A stretch of DNA of 64,000 nucleotides from Rhodeus uyekii (Eukaryota; Chordata; Actinopteri; Cypriniformes; Acheilognathidae): positions 885,001 to 949,000 of the forward strand of contig JAWRVZ010000039.1 in assembly GCA_037043235.1 (NCBI GenBank). Reading direction: 5' to 3'. Below the pieces are notes generated by a model, which had not been told where the DNA came from, searched no databases, and saw only the letters and a program-made list of their open reading frames with translations. This document shows positions 25,231 to 37,768 of the stretch, one piece after another (position 1 is the first letter of the stretch; each line of letters starts with the position of its first letter). The position numbers and the translations under genes are program-made.

Positions 25231-28200
25231 TATAGAACAGTAAAAGTATTGGTAATTGTTCACCAGTGTTTTTCATGTCTTGGCCAATTAAAAGCAAAAT
25301 AAGAAATTAAATCAATAAGACAAAGGTCGGAATAAACTATGATTGTTCTGTGTTTGAGTGAATATATCGATAACTTAAAATTGCAAATATAGTTCTTGCA
25401 TTATATGAACAAATATATGAAGGCTGCATGTATAATATAAAAGAAAATGTTGATCAAAATGGGAGTAAATATGTGTGACGGCTTTTCAGTCGTCCAAACA
25501 GAAACTCAGAGGCGGTAGTGCAGGTTTGGGCGTTTTATTTGCCAAAACAATAAACTCAAACTCAAACTCAAACTCAAACTTGTAGCATCAAAACTGAAAC
25601 GAAGGCTTGCAGCAGGTTTCTCTCGGATGCTGTCTCCGCCCTCCCTTTCTCTCTCTGGGCGCGGCTATTTATCCCGTCTCTCGTGTCACTGCAAAATGAT
25701 CACACCTGTTAGTACTCGTTAATGGAGGCGTGTTCCTTTACCATTAGCCCTCCCAAGACTCCTCCTCCGCCTGCAGCAGCCTCTAGACCACGCCCCGGCT
25801 GCCACATACCTCCACCGCCCGACTCAGGCCGGGGAGCCATCCGGCCTGCCACCCACTCCCCCCCCATTTCTGGAGAGGAAGTCGGCCACAGCCATCTGCG
25901 CCCCCGGCCTGTGGATCACCTGAAACTTAAATGGCTGTAACGCCAAATACCACCGGGTGATCCGCGCGTTGGTATCTTTCATGCGGTGCAGCCACTGGAG
26001 CGGAGCGTGGTCCGAACAGAGGGTGAAAGCCCGTCCCAACAGATAGTATCGGAGGGTGAGGACCGCCCACTTGATGGCCAGGCACTCCCTCTCAACCGTG
26101 CTGTACTTCGTCTCCCTCATTGAGAGCTTCCGACTAATGTACAGCACGGGGCGCTCCTCCCCCTCCACCACCTGGGACAACACGGCTCCCAGCCCCCTGT
26201 CCGACGCGTCTGTCTGCAAGACAAAAGGGAGAGAAAAGTCAGGAGAGTGTAACAATGGCCCACCACACAATGCAGCCTTTATACAGGTGAAGGCCTGTTG
26301 GCACTGCTCCGTCCATTGGACCGGATCTGGGGCTCCCTTTTTAGTGAGATCAGTCAAGGAGCTGGTGACATCCGAAAATCTGGGTATGAACCGCCTATAA
26401 TAGCCAGCCAGCCCCAAGAACTGTCTCACCTCCTTTTTGGTCTTGGGACGCGGGCAGGCCGCAACAGCTGCGGTTTTCTCAATTTGGGGCCGCACCTGCC
26501 CATGTCCCAAGTGGAACCCCAGATACCGTACTTCCACCCGCCCAATCGCACATTTCTTCGGGTTGGCCGTGAGTCCCGCCTCGCGCAACGACCTCAGGAC
26601 CGCCTTTAGATGCTGCATATGCCGCGGCCAATCATGACTGTAGATGATAATGTCATCCAAGTACGCCGCGGCATACGCCTGATGGGGACGTAGGACGCGG
26701 TCCATGAGACGCTGAAACGTAGCGGGGGCCCCGAACAACCCGAATGGAAGCGTGACAAATTGGTGTAAACCAAACGGAGTGGAAAACGCAGTCTTTTCAC
26801 GGGACATTGGTGTCAGGGGGATTTGCCAATACCCTTTCGTTAGATCCAATGTCGAATAAAATCGAGCAGTGCCTAACCGGTCGAGCAGCTCGTCAACCCG
26901 CGGCATGGGATATGCATCAAACTTTGACACCGCGTTCACCTTACGGTAATCCACACAGAATCTGGTCGAGCCGTCGGCCTTTGGAACCAAGACTATCGGG
27001 CTGGACCAGTCACTGTGGGACTCCTCCACTACCCCCATGTCTAGCATGGCCTCTAATTCATCCCGAACTACTTTTTTCTTGTGTTCTGGTAACCGATAGG
27101 GTCGTGACCGTACCACCACCCCGGGGGTCGTCTCTATGTGGTGCTCTATGAGATTCGTGCGGCCGGGTAAAGGGGAGAACACGTCAGCAAAGTCCTGCTG
27201 TAACTGTTCCACGTCGGCCAGTTGGTCAGACGAGAGGTGCGGCCCACAGGGGACCGGAACAAAAGATTTGGGTGTTACGGTTGGTTCCGGCCCCAGCTCG
27301 TCCCTCTCTCCCACTGTCGTGGCCAACTGCACCGACCCCACCTCCCTCCAAGGTTTCAGGAGGTTGACGTGATAAATTTGACGCGTCCCCGCCCTATCCG
27401 GCCGCACTACCTCATAGTCGACATCCCCCACCCGCCGTGTGACCACAAAGGGTACCTCGGTTGTAGAGTTGGCTTTGATGTTCCTGGGCCCGGAGCAAAT
27501 TCTCCAACTTGAGCCGCCCCAGTGTGTGGAGCTTTGCTCTCAGGTCCAGTACATACTGAATTTCGTTTTTCGCGTTTGTAGGCCCCTCCTCCCAAACTTC
27601 CCTCAGGATGTCTAGTACCCCTCTGGGTCGACGGCCGTAGAGAAGCTCGAAGGGGGAAAACCCCGTGGAGGCTTGGGGGACCTCGCGCACTGCAAACAAC
27701 AGAGGTTCCAACCAGCGATCCCAATTTTTTGCATCTTCGTGAACAAACTTACGAATCATGTTCTTTAAGGTGCGATTAAATCGTTCCACCAGCCCATCGG
27801 TTTGCGGATGGTACACGCTCGTGCGAATAGACTTAATCCCCAATAACTCGTATAGCTTGCGTAGTGTGCGTGACATAAACGTTGTGCCTTGGTCGGTGAG
27901 GATCTCTTTCGGGATCCCCACCCGGGAGATAATGCGGAAGAGGGCGTCCGCAACACTCTTCGCCGAGATGTTGCGCAGCGCCACTGCTTCCGGGTATCGG
28001 GTTGCATAGTCCACGAGAACTAATGCAAAGCGATGCCCTCGTGCTGACCGCTCTAATGGCCCGATGAGGTCCATGCCAATCCTTTCGAAGGGGACCTCCA
28101 TAAGCGGCAATGGGCGCAAAGGCGCTTTTGGGGTGGCCGGGGGATTAACGAGTTGACATTCGCGGCAGGCCGCACACCACCTGCGGACGTCCCCGCGAAT

Positions 28201-31200
28201 GCCCGGCCAATAAAATCGGGCCATGATACGGTTGAGTGTCTTATCCTGCCCCAAATGCCCGGCCATCGGATTGTGGTGGGCCGCCTGGAATAACATTTCC
28301 CGACGGCCCTTCGGTACTAACAACTGGGTTATATCTTCCTTTGTCTGCGTGTCCTGCGTCACGCGATATAACCGGTCTTGAATTATTGCAAAATACGGGT
28401 AGGAGAGGCCCTGCGTGGGGTCTGCGCGGTGACCATCAATGGATTGCACTTGGTCAAAGGCATGCCGCAGCGTCTCGTCCCGGGACTGCTCCAGGGGAAA
28501 GTCCCCCAGGGGGGAGAAGGCCACGGGCCCTTCCCCGCCTGGTGGCTCCCCCCCCTCAGCGGTCCCGGACGGACCCGCGGTCACCTCGCCCGCCCCCGCG
28601 GTCCTCACCCTCCCCCTAGCTCTGTTTTTGCAGGATCCACCCTTAAACAGTTCCCCTAATAGTAGCGGAAACGCTGGCCAATCGGTTCCCAAAATTACAG
28701 GGTGGCTGAGGTGGGAATTAACCGCTGCCTCCACTCTATGCTTTTGGTTCCCCAATTGAACTATGACCGGAACAAGTGGGTATTCCCTCACCTCCCCGTG
28801 TACACACCTCACCTTAACCATACGGCTCGTATCCCATGCCCCGGCCTGAATCAGTCGTTGGTGGATAGAGGTTTGGTTACATCCTGTATCCACCAAAGCC
28901 TGATAGGTATTTCCCCCGACACTTACTGGTACGTAATACTGCCCGGCTCGTCCGGGGGCGCTGGGTGGCGTCTCGGGGACCCGGATCAGGGTGCCCACCT
29001 CCATTGCGACGCACTGATCCCGGAAATGCCCTGGTTCCCCGCAACGCCAACACAGCGGCCCAGGCCTCCCCTCCGCACTGGGGGTGGTCGGAACAGCCTC
29101 CTGCAGGTGAAACGAGAGAGGGGGGTTAGTACGGGATACCGGGCCGGAGTCCACGGCTGACGCCCGCGGGAGGGGCACGGGTCGGGCCCCTTGCCGGGTC
29201 CTCGGCGCCGGCTGCGGTCGTTGTCCTTCCCTCGGCCTGGGAAAAGGGAGAGAGGGCGCCGAAGCAGGCGAAGACAGGGGAGGGGAAACAGAGGGAACAA
29301 GAGATGGCGTTTTGGTAGCCCCATACGCGGCCAGATGGTCCTCAGCCAATTGGACCGCTTCCTCCAGCGTGGCGGGGCGGTGGCACTGAACCCACTCCGT
29401 GGTATGCTTCGGGAGTTGCCGACAGAATTGTTCCAACACGACCATGTCGATCACTCCGTCGACGTCCCGAGGCTCCGCGAGTAGCCACTGCCGGCCGGCG
29501 CTCCGGAGTTGTTGAGCAAAGGCAAAGGGGGACCCCCCCTCCTGGAGAGTGAGGGACCGGAAGCGCTGCCGGTGCTGTTCGGGGGTGCGCCCCACCCGCT
29601 GTAAGACGGCCCTCCGCAGGTCCGCGTAGCAGAGCAAGTTCTGGGCCGGAAGTTGCTGCGCCGCCAGCTGGGCATCTCCAGATAGCAAGGGGATCAGTCT
29701 TACGGCCCACTCCCCTTCAGGCCAGCAGCAGGCCCTGGCAGAATGTTCAAAAAGCTCCAAGAACGCCTCAGGGTCATCCGCTGGTCCCATTTTCTGCAAG
29801 GGCACCTGGAGCGGCGAGGGACTGGCGGATGAGGGGGTTGCCGCGCCGGTGCTCAGCACATCCCGCAGCAACCGGCGATCCTCCTGCTGGAGCTCCATCA
29901 GGGCCTGGAACTTTTGTTGATGTTCCTCCCTGATCTCCATGAGGGCCTGATGTTGTGCATGGTGCAGGTTTGCAAGCGACCTCACCATTTCCTCGAGCGG
30001 GAGTGACTCCATCTTGCCCTTGTCAGACTCCTGATCGTTGTCCCGGGTTTCGGCACCAGTGTGACGGCTTTTCAGTCGTCCAAACAGAAACTCAGAGGCG
30101 GTAGTGCAGGTTTGGGCGTTTTATTTGCCAAAACAATAAACTCAAACTCAAACTCAAACTCAAACTTGTAGCATCAAAACTGAAACGAAGGCTTGCAGCA
30201 GGTTTCTCTCGGATGCTGTCTCCGCCCTCCCTTTCTCTCTCTGGGCGCGGCTATTTATCCCGTCTCTCGTGTCACTGCAAAATGATCACACCTGTTAGTA
30301 CTCGTTAATGGAGGCGTGTTCCTTTACCATTAGCCCTCCCAAGACTCCTCCTCCGCCTGCAGCAGCCTCTAGACCACGCCCCGGCTGCCACAATATGTTA
30401 TATATATTTTACACAATTTAAAATGTATTCAGTAAACCAGAAATGGAATAATTTAATGGCACTAATAGAAATGACGATGGTTTGAAGAAATGTTACCATT
30501 TAAGATGCTCTTGAAAGTGATCTTGACCTTCAGCCACCACGTTCTGCTCACACACAGTCATTAAAAATGGGTGCCGTCTGTCCTCCATAAGGAACAAGAC
30601 CTGTTTGTGTTAAAGTCTAGGTATATTCTGATATATCACCCACTTCCACAATTCACTCCATTCCTGATGGATAGAATCTAGTTTTGCCCTACATTTATTC
30701 ATTATTATCCTGTTTTTAACTCATGAATGTCACATTACATGCAGAAAATGGGTGAATGCTTCATGTTGACCTTTAAGATATTCTTCAGTTTTTAAAAGCA
30801 AGATTCTGTCAATCTGGAAACCAAAAGAGCTAGAAAATTAAGAGTTGAGTATCAATCAATTATGCATAGACTGTGTTATCCTCCTACTCTCTGTGGGCAC
30901 TGTCTGATGAAGCCTCATCTTTTTTTATAATGGCGAATATGCATTGATTTTTGTCTCATGTGCAACATCAAAGCTGTCTGTCAAAGTGGGGTTTTAATTA
31001 AACATTGAGTCTCATATCTTAAAAATATAAAGAGTGGCCCAACTGACCGTTCCTACAGAGCGAGCCCATATTCAAGAGTCCTGTGGTTTTTTTGATGTGC
31101 TTCCGTGGATCAGGTGTCCAGGCTGGTGGTTTCACAACCCCTTTTTTCTGCTTACAGGTGGTACAGTTGCATGCTGGGAAAGAAGTGTAGCCTGGCACCT

Positions 31201-34200
31201 TTAAAAGATGAGTTGCGGAAACAAGGGGTGAGTTTTTCTTAGACTTCTTTGAGCTCTAATTATTGTGCGAAAATGAAAAGAAAAAAAATCAGAATGGACT
31301 GATATTAAAATGAAATAACTAATAAGTGGCCAATATTAAAGTTATATATGGTTTTGCTTTAATTAATGAAAGATAAAAATAATATAATAATATAGATAAA
31401 ATCTATAATTGTAAAATCCACCAGTATAATATTTATGAATTTAGTGATATTAAAATTAAAATGTAATGCCTGATAACTGATTTTTTATTTATTTTAATAA
31501 ATGAAAAATAAAATGGAAATCATTTTAAATGCCACCAGTAAATGTACTAATACTGGTGTATATACAGTAAGATATTTTTATGATTTATTTTTTATATTGG
31601 CTAAAAACAAACATTTTAATGTATTAATAGATTTTACTTATATTCATTATTGATTATCTTTAAGTGAGCGGTAGATGATGGCAAAGGTAATCTAAATGTA
31701 AAAATATGGAAATATAGCCCGCGCAATTAAATATTCAATATCGACAGATACCGTCAAATAAAAATTTCATATTGGCTGATAACTCGTACGACACATACGT
31801 TTTGCATCCCAATTTTATTTTCGTTTTAGGATCTTTATAGATAAATGAGTGGGCGTTTCCCCAAGACTTCAGGTTAATTGATCCTAATGAGTTTCACTAG
31901 CATGGCACATAAACGCACCACAACAGGGAGCACTAATGGAGTAGATTTCATTAGTTCATTAGGCATCATTAGCTCTCGCCTCTCGCGTCACCCCTCCAGC
32001 CCCTCTCGATTACCTCCACCTGTGTCTGTACAGTCAGAACGCTGTGATATCTGTGAATGAAAGGCTTTCGTCGTGCTCACAGGTTATTAGTCTGGTGTCA
32101 GTCAGTCTGCTCGACTCAGCCCTGATGTGGCGTTTGATTCATCTGAAAGTGTCAGAGTCCCGTCACCCCTCATTACAGTCATTGTGCTCCTGGCCGACGT
32201 CCAGCAGACGTGCGGCTTCCTTCTCTCGCCACCGTGGCTGTAATTAATATGCTAATGAGGTTCTTTCTCCCATTTTTATTCACCCTCTCACTTTCCCCTC
32301 TCCTCTTTCTCTCTTATTATCTGTTGTATAAATGCCCTCTGCATGCAAAGGTCAGACTCTGATGGGTTTTTATTTTTTTATTTTTACTGAAGTGCAGTTG
32401 GACTTGATTTCACCCTATAGTTCACCCCTAACATCTACATATCTGTGTTAAAACACACTCCCCACTATGTAATTGCCAGGTCTGTGTCTATAATGCTGTG
32501 TTTAAGACTTCTGAGAGGGTCTCGGACAATACATGCTTTCCATTTTTCCATCAGTCCTATAATTTTTTATTATGAAGACTGTGAAATGTTTGACTTTCTG
32601 AATATTTCCTACAAACATTGCAGTAATAAATGATTTAAAAGTAAAATAAAAATTGTAATTACCACCAGTAAATTTTAAATTCATCACACAATTATAATAT
32701 ACAGTATGAAAATGTGTTTTTTTTATTCAATATGCTAAACAAATGTATTACATTTAAATGATTGTCTTTTTAAAAATGATCTTTAAGTAAGTGTTAGATG
32801 ATGGCAAAGATTATACGTATTATCTTTTTATTCTTTTAATCATTTTTAATGTTTTATTTTTATCATTCTTCTTTATGTAAAGCACTTTGAATTACCATTG
32901 TGTATGAAATGTGCTATACAAATAAACCTGCCTTGCCTTGCCTTGCCTTGCAAAGGTAATCTAAGGTAACAATACAGGAAATGATCGTGAACTATTAAAT
33001 GCATGATATTGACCGATACCAATACATTAAAACAACTGTAATATTGGCTGATAAATTGGACATCCGTAATTTTATTTGAACTGTACTCTATCATTTTAGA
33101 GAGATTTGTCATGGTACTATTGATTTTACTGAATTAGATTGAGATAAATTAGATTATTTCACTTTACAGTGATGAGAATACAAAAATGTGCTTATTGTTA
33201 TGAATATGTCACAGTGCAGCGTTTCGCTTCACAAAATATAACCTAGACTTTTCTTGACAGTTTTTATAAGATTCAATGCCTGTTCTGTGTTTGAACCGCA
33301 ATTGATGAGATTCTCCTCATCTTTTCTTCTTTCACAGGTTTCCAAAGTAACACACACCGAGTTCTGTCAAGGTCGGACCATGCGCTGGGCCCTGGCTTGG
33401 AGTTTCTATGATGACGTACCTGTGCCTGTAAGCTTTGAGCACTTCCTTCATTCGTTTTTAGAGTCAGTCCTCACATAACCCATGCACCCTAGACCGTTTG
33501 ATGTGTTTGTGTGCAGGAAAGCAACACTACTGCTGAATATTCACAGTGCTCCGCGCTCTTTTTAATAATGCAACTTTAGCCCATTCAATCAGATACACTT
33601 GACCTGCTTCCTGAGGCACCAGTTCTTAGCAACAGTTGCCCAGACAGGGTGACTGTGCTATATAGTCATGCACTTTAGGGGAAAAAAGAGCTATAAAAGG
33701 GAGAAAAAGGGTTGAGGAGATGGAGAAAGCGGCGGTGGGATGATTTGTTATGGTCTTTCAGGAGAATTCCCCAAGTCCCAGATGCCCTTTTCCTCACAAG
33801 CACTTGAGCAGAAAGATTGGCCTACATATCTGTCTGCGAGCTGCTCCGTCCTCGTACGGCAGATTTCTAGGGCTGTACGAACATGTCTAGATCTGGATGG
33901 CATCCGCATCCTTCTGTGCTTTATTTCCTCTCTCCCATTTGTGCGGTTTTCCGCTTCCTGTGTCCATTCTTCTTCTCTGAAGCCAGCTGAGCCCCGTTAG
34001 TGGAGTGCACAAAAGCTAGATCAATCTCTTTGACAATGAAATGTATTGCAGGAGAGGTAGGGGGTACAGTGAAGACTCAGACAAAAAAGGTAGGATTTGA
34101 AAAGAACCCTGCAGTGCTGAAACCGTGCCTGGGATATGAGGCTGTTGGGCAATGGATTTACAGCTGGGGGGGGGCAAAGACTGGGGGGGTCAAAGGTCAG

Positions 34201-37200
34201 GCAGTACTGAGGGAAGTGTAAAGCAGGGCAGAATGAGTTGTCAGCATCCGTAGATAACTGCAGATCATTGTGGCACTCATCTGCTTGTGTTCAATAATTG
34301 AATAATGTCCTTTTATCCGTCACACTGCAGTGAAAATCCCAAGGCTCATGAATGTTTTTTTTTTTTTTTTGGTGCACATTTACGAGCGAAGCCTCTCCAG
34401 ACTCATCAAGAGCCTCAGTGTTGAGAGCAGAAGCTATTTTACGCAGGATCTACTCAACCTACTTAGAGCAAATGTGTCGCTGGATAAATAATGGACAGAA
34501 CGGAGGGGGTTATAAATCACAGTGAAGAGGGGATAAAAGCAGTCCATTGCTCTGATTAAGACTGATAGAAATTAATTAAGAGGGAGCATGTGGATCGATG
34601 TGTGTGTTCATCTGGTTTCATCTATTATGTGCTCCTCGAAAATGGGGAGAGATTGCACTTTTTGACAATCTATAAAACATCCTGCTCTGGTAGTCTGATC
34701 ATATTTATATTTATTTAGTCATTACAGAATGACTGCAGTCACAATATTCTTGTGAATATTTAGGTCTGCTTTTGTTTAAAGAGATTTTACTTTGTCTGTG
34801 GGATGATTTTGCATTCTTAGCTGAGTTTGACAACTTAAAGTCAGAAAATGGCGCCCTCGTGTGTTGAAGGATGCTGGACTGCAAGGGGAACCGCCTTAAT
34901 GTTAAAGGCACATGATGTAAGATTCTTAGATTTAAAATATCTTAACCACTAGAACGATGTTATATATTTTGCTGACTTGTGTACTTATCCCAAACATTTC
35001 TAACAATGTTTAAATCCAGAGAAATCAACCATTTCAAACAGTTTAACGGACCATGTGATCGCGTTGCCTGCCAATGATATCATATTAGCGTTATCCTCAA
35101 TTTCCAGTTTTAATCACCAAAGACACTTTAATATATTATGTTTTATTAGACAGGTGAGCAACTGTTTAGATACAAAGAAAATGAATCATTGTTATATAGC
35201 ACATCTTGATTTACCACGAGTAACAGGTTTGTACCATGCCTCCGAGACAGCACTATTTTGTCAAGTGTAATCAGTGAGCGCTTTAATAGTAGTAACAGCA
35301 ATACAGCATTTTCTTAGTTTCGTTAAAATGAATTAATTTTAATAGTAACATGATATTCTAATATCGATCTAGATTGCTGAAAATGTGTTATTTATTTATA
35401 TATATATGTGTGTGTGTGTGTATGTATATATATAAAACATAACATTCAACACACTCAAATGTATTTAGTGTGATTGTTTTAATCATGTAAAACAGGCTGC
35501 ATTACCCCACAAAGGCAACGAAAAGAGAAGAAGTGACCGACTGCATCATAAGAATAGCTCTTTCAATATGTCTTTCATTCATATTCGCTCCAGCGGGGTC
35601 GTTCCTCTCCCACGGCTCTCGACTCCGCCCTGCTTCAAACCACAGTAATGTTAATAAAGCTTTAACATATTAGCTCATCCATGAACATGATTTCTGCCCA
35701 AGTCTGGTAGATTCATTTCTGTTTAATGTAGTTATCGTATATGAGGAAGATACTATATGTACTAAATGTATTATTTATCCAGACAGGACTGAAGCAATGG
35801 GGTGTTAAATGAAGTAAGATGCTGTGATGGATGCCAGATTACCTGTGTGATTTGTCTTGTATTAGGATTAACGCTCACAAAGACCATGACATAATGGATC
35901 TGTTTTTAAAAAGCTGACCACAGCAGGACTAAATATGAGAGTTGTTTTGTCTGGTGAGTTCTAAACACTGATGGATGACTGCAGTAGTAGATGATGGGTG
36001 TGGTGTGTTTTTCGGCACTGAGGGGGGGTCAGTCTTTTGGCTTGTGATGAGTCATGTTGTCCATTTATCTGCTCTAACAACAGATGCTCTGTTAGAGGAA
36101 TAGAGAAACACGAGACTGTTTCTCCTGCTCGTAAATCTACTATGATGAGAGCTGGAAAAGTTAAATATGACTGTCACCACGTTTAATGCGTTGTGTATGT
36201 ACTGTTTGCACCTGTGTGTTGTGCTGTGATTAAGTGGTTACAATACATCATGAATTACTGCAAGTACAAGATAACTCATTCTGCACTGAGCTGTTCAGAC
36301 ACAAATGATTTGTTTCTATGGCAATATTTATAATGGCAAAATTAATCCAACAAAAATTAATGGGTGGCTTTGTTGCTGCATTCATTCAGATATATTATTT
36401 TGCATTATATGTGAAAACGTACATCAGGTAACACTCATATTACAATGGCATATGAATCAGAAGAACACTGCTCAAACAAATGAAGGGAACACTTAAATCA
36501 CACATTGCATCTCAATGAATTAAATATTTTATTTGAAAATAGCTAAAAACAAAATTATGTGACAACAGTCTATGGTGCTACTTGACGGCTTTGGATGGTC
36601 CGATACATAATGTCCCAGAGGTTCTCAATTGGATTCAGGTCTGGGAAACATGAGGGCCAGTCAATGACATCAACGTCTTCGTCATTAAAAACTGCCTACA
36701 CACTCTAACCACATGAAGCCCGGGCATAATCATCCACCAGGAGGAACCCAGGGCCCACTGGACCAGCGTAAGATCTGACAATGGCTCTGAAGAGTTCATC
36801 CCAATACCTAAAAGCAGTAAGGGAACCATTGGCCAGCATGGGAAGATCTGTGTGACCCTCCAAGGATATTCCTCCCCAGACCATTACTGACCCACCACCA
36901 AACGGGTCATGCTGGATGATGTTGCACACAACATAATGTTCCCGCACAGCAGAGATCCCCTGAACTCTGTTACTTCTGCCACATGTGCTCAGTGTAAACC
37001 TGCTCTCATCCGTGAAGACCATGGAGCTTCGAACTTGCCAATTCTGATGTTCTCAAGCGAATGCCAATAGAACTGTGAGCACAGGTCCCACTAGAGTACA
37101 TTGGGCCCTCGTGCCACCCTCACAAAGTCTGTTTCTTTCAGAAACATGCACACCAGTAGCCTGCTGAAGGTCATTTTGTAGAGCTCTGACAGTGCTCCTC

Positions 37201-37729
37201 CTGCTCCTACTTGCTCAAAGGAACAGATGCTGGGTTATTGCCCGTGCACATCCATGTCCAGCTCTCCACGTGTAATGGCCTGTCTCTCAGCTCCTCCATG
37301 CTCTTGAGACTATGCAGAGACGCACCAAACATCCTTGTGACGGCACGTATGGATGTGCCATCCTGGAGGAGCAGGACTGCTGTGTACCTGATTGGGTTGC
37401 AGGTACTGCCTCATGCTGCAGACAGAGACAAATACCCTCACAAAACACACAACTAAAGACCAATCAGGCAGGAAGAATGAGCAATTGTTTATGGCTGCCA
37501 CCTGCAAAATCATTCCCTTTTTGAGGCCTTCCTGTTGCCTCTCCAGTGCATATGTTGTCATTTTCATTTACACCAAAGCAATTTAAACTGATTTACATTC
37601 ATTTATGCTTTTAATTGGAAAGATTGATATCTTTGAAGTTGACTTGGTGTTACACAGTGATGATTAAGTGTTCCCTTAATGTTTTTGACCAGTTTATGTG
37701 TGCATGTGTGCGCATGCGTGCGTGCGTGC

Positions 37730-37768
<39 letters not shown>

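Larger units (their letters stand above)
25474..30392 (-). mobile_element. Gmr1-like Ty3/gypsy-class LTR retrotransposon, antisense in mettl16 intron
   Basis: A 4,919-bp element with 333-bp LTRs at 25474-25806 and 30060-30392 that I find identical base for base, each TGTGAC...GCCACA on the + strand, with the ATATG duplication outside. Read on the minus strand it has: 5' LTR, an 18-nt primer-binding site matching tRNA-Phe, gag with a SCAN-like domain, a CCHC knuckle, a DTG protease, integrase, then reverse transcriptase and RNase H, a purine-rich tract and the 3' LTR. Integrase before RT is the order of the Gmr1 group. The frame is broken between integrase and RT, so this copy is probably not autonomous. 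Identical LTRs imply a recent insertion. Confidence 0.95.

Noticed and set aside
27412..27446. Programmed frameshift site between the integrase and RT frames
   Set aside because: No clear slippery heptamer with a downstream pseudoknot was seen, and integrase C-terminal sequence appears to be missing at the junction, so deletion is preferred; not excluded.
26056..28759. Several + strand frames of 80-150 codons across the retrotransposon
   Set aside because: They are shadows of the minus-strand gag-pol frames in GC-rich sequence.
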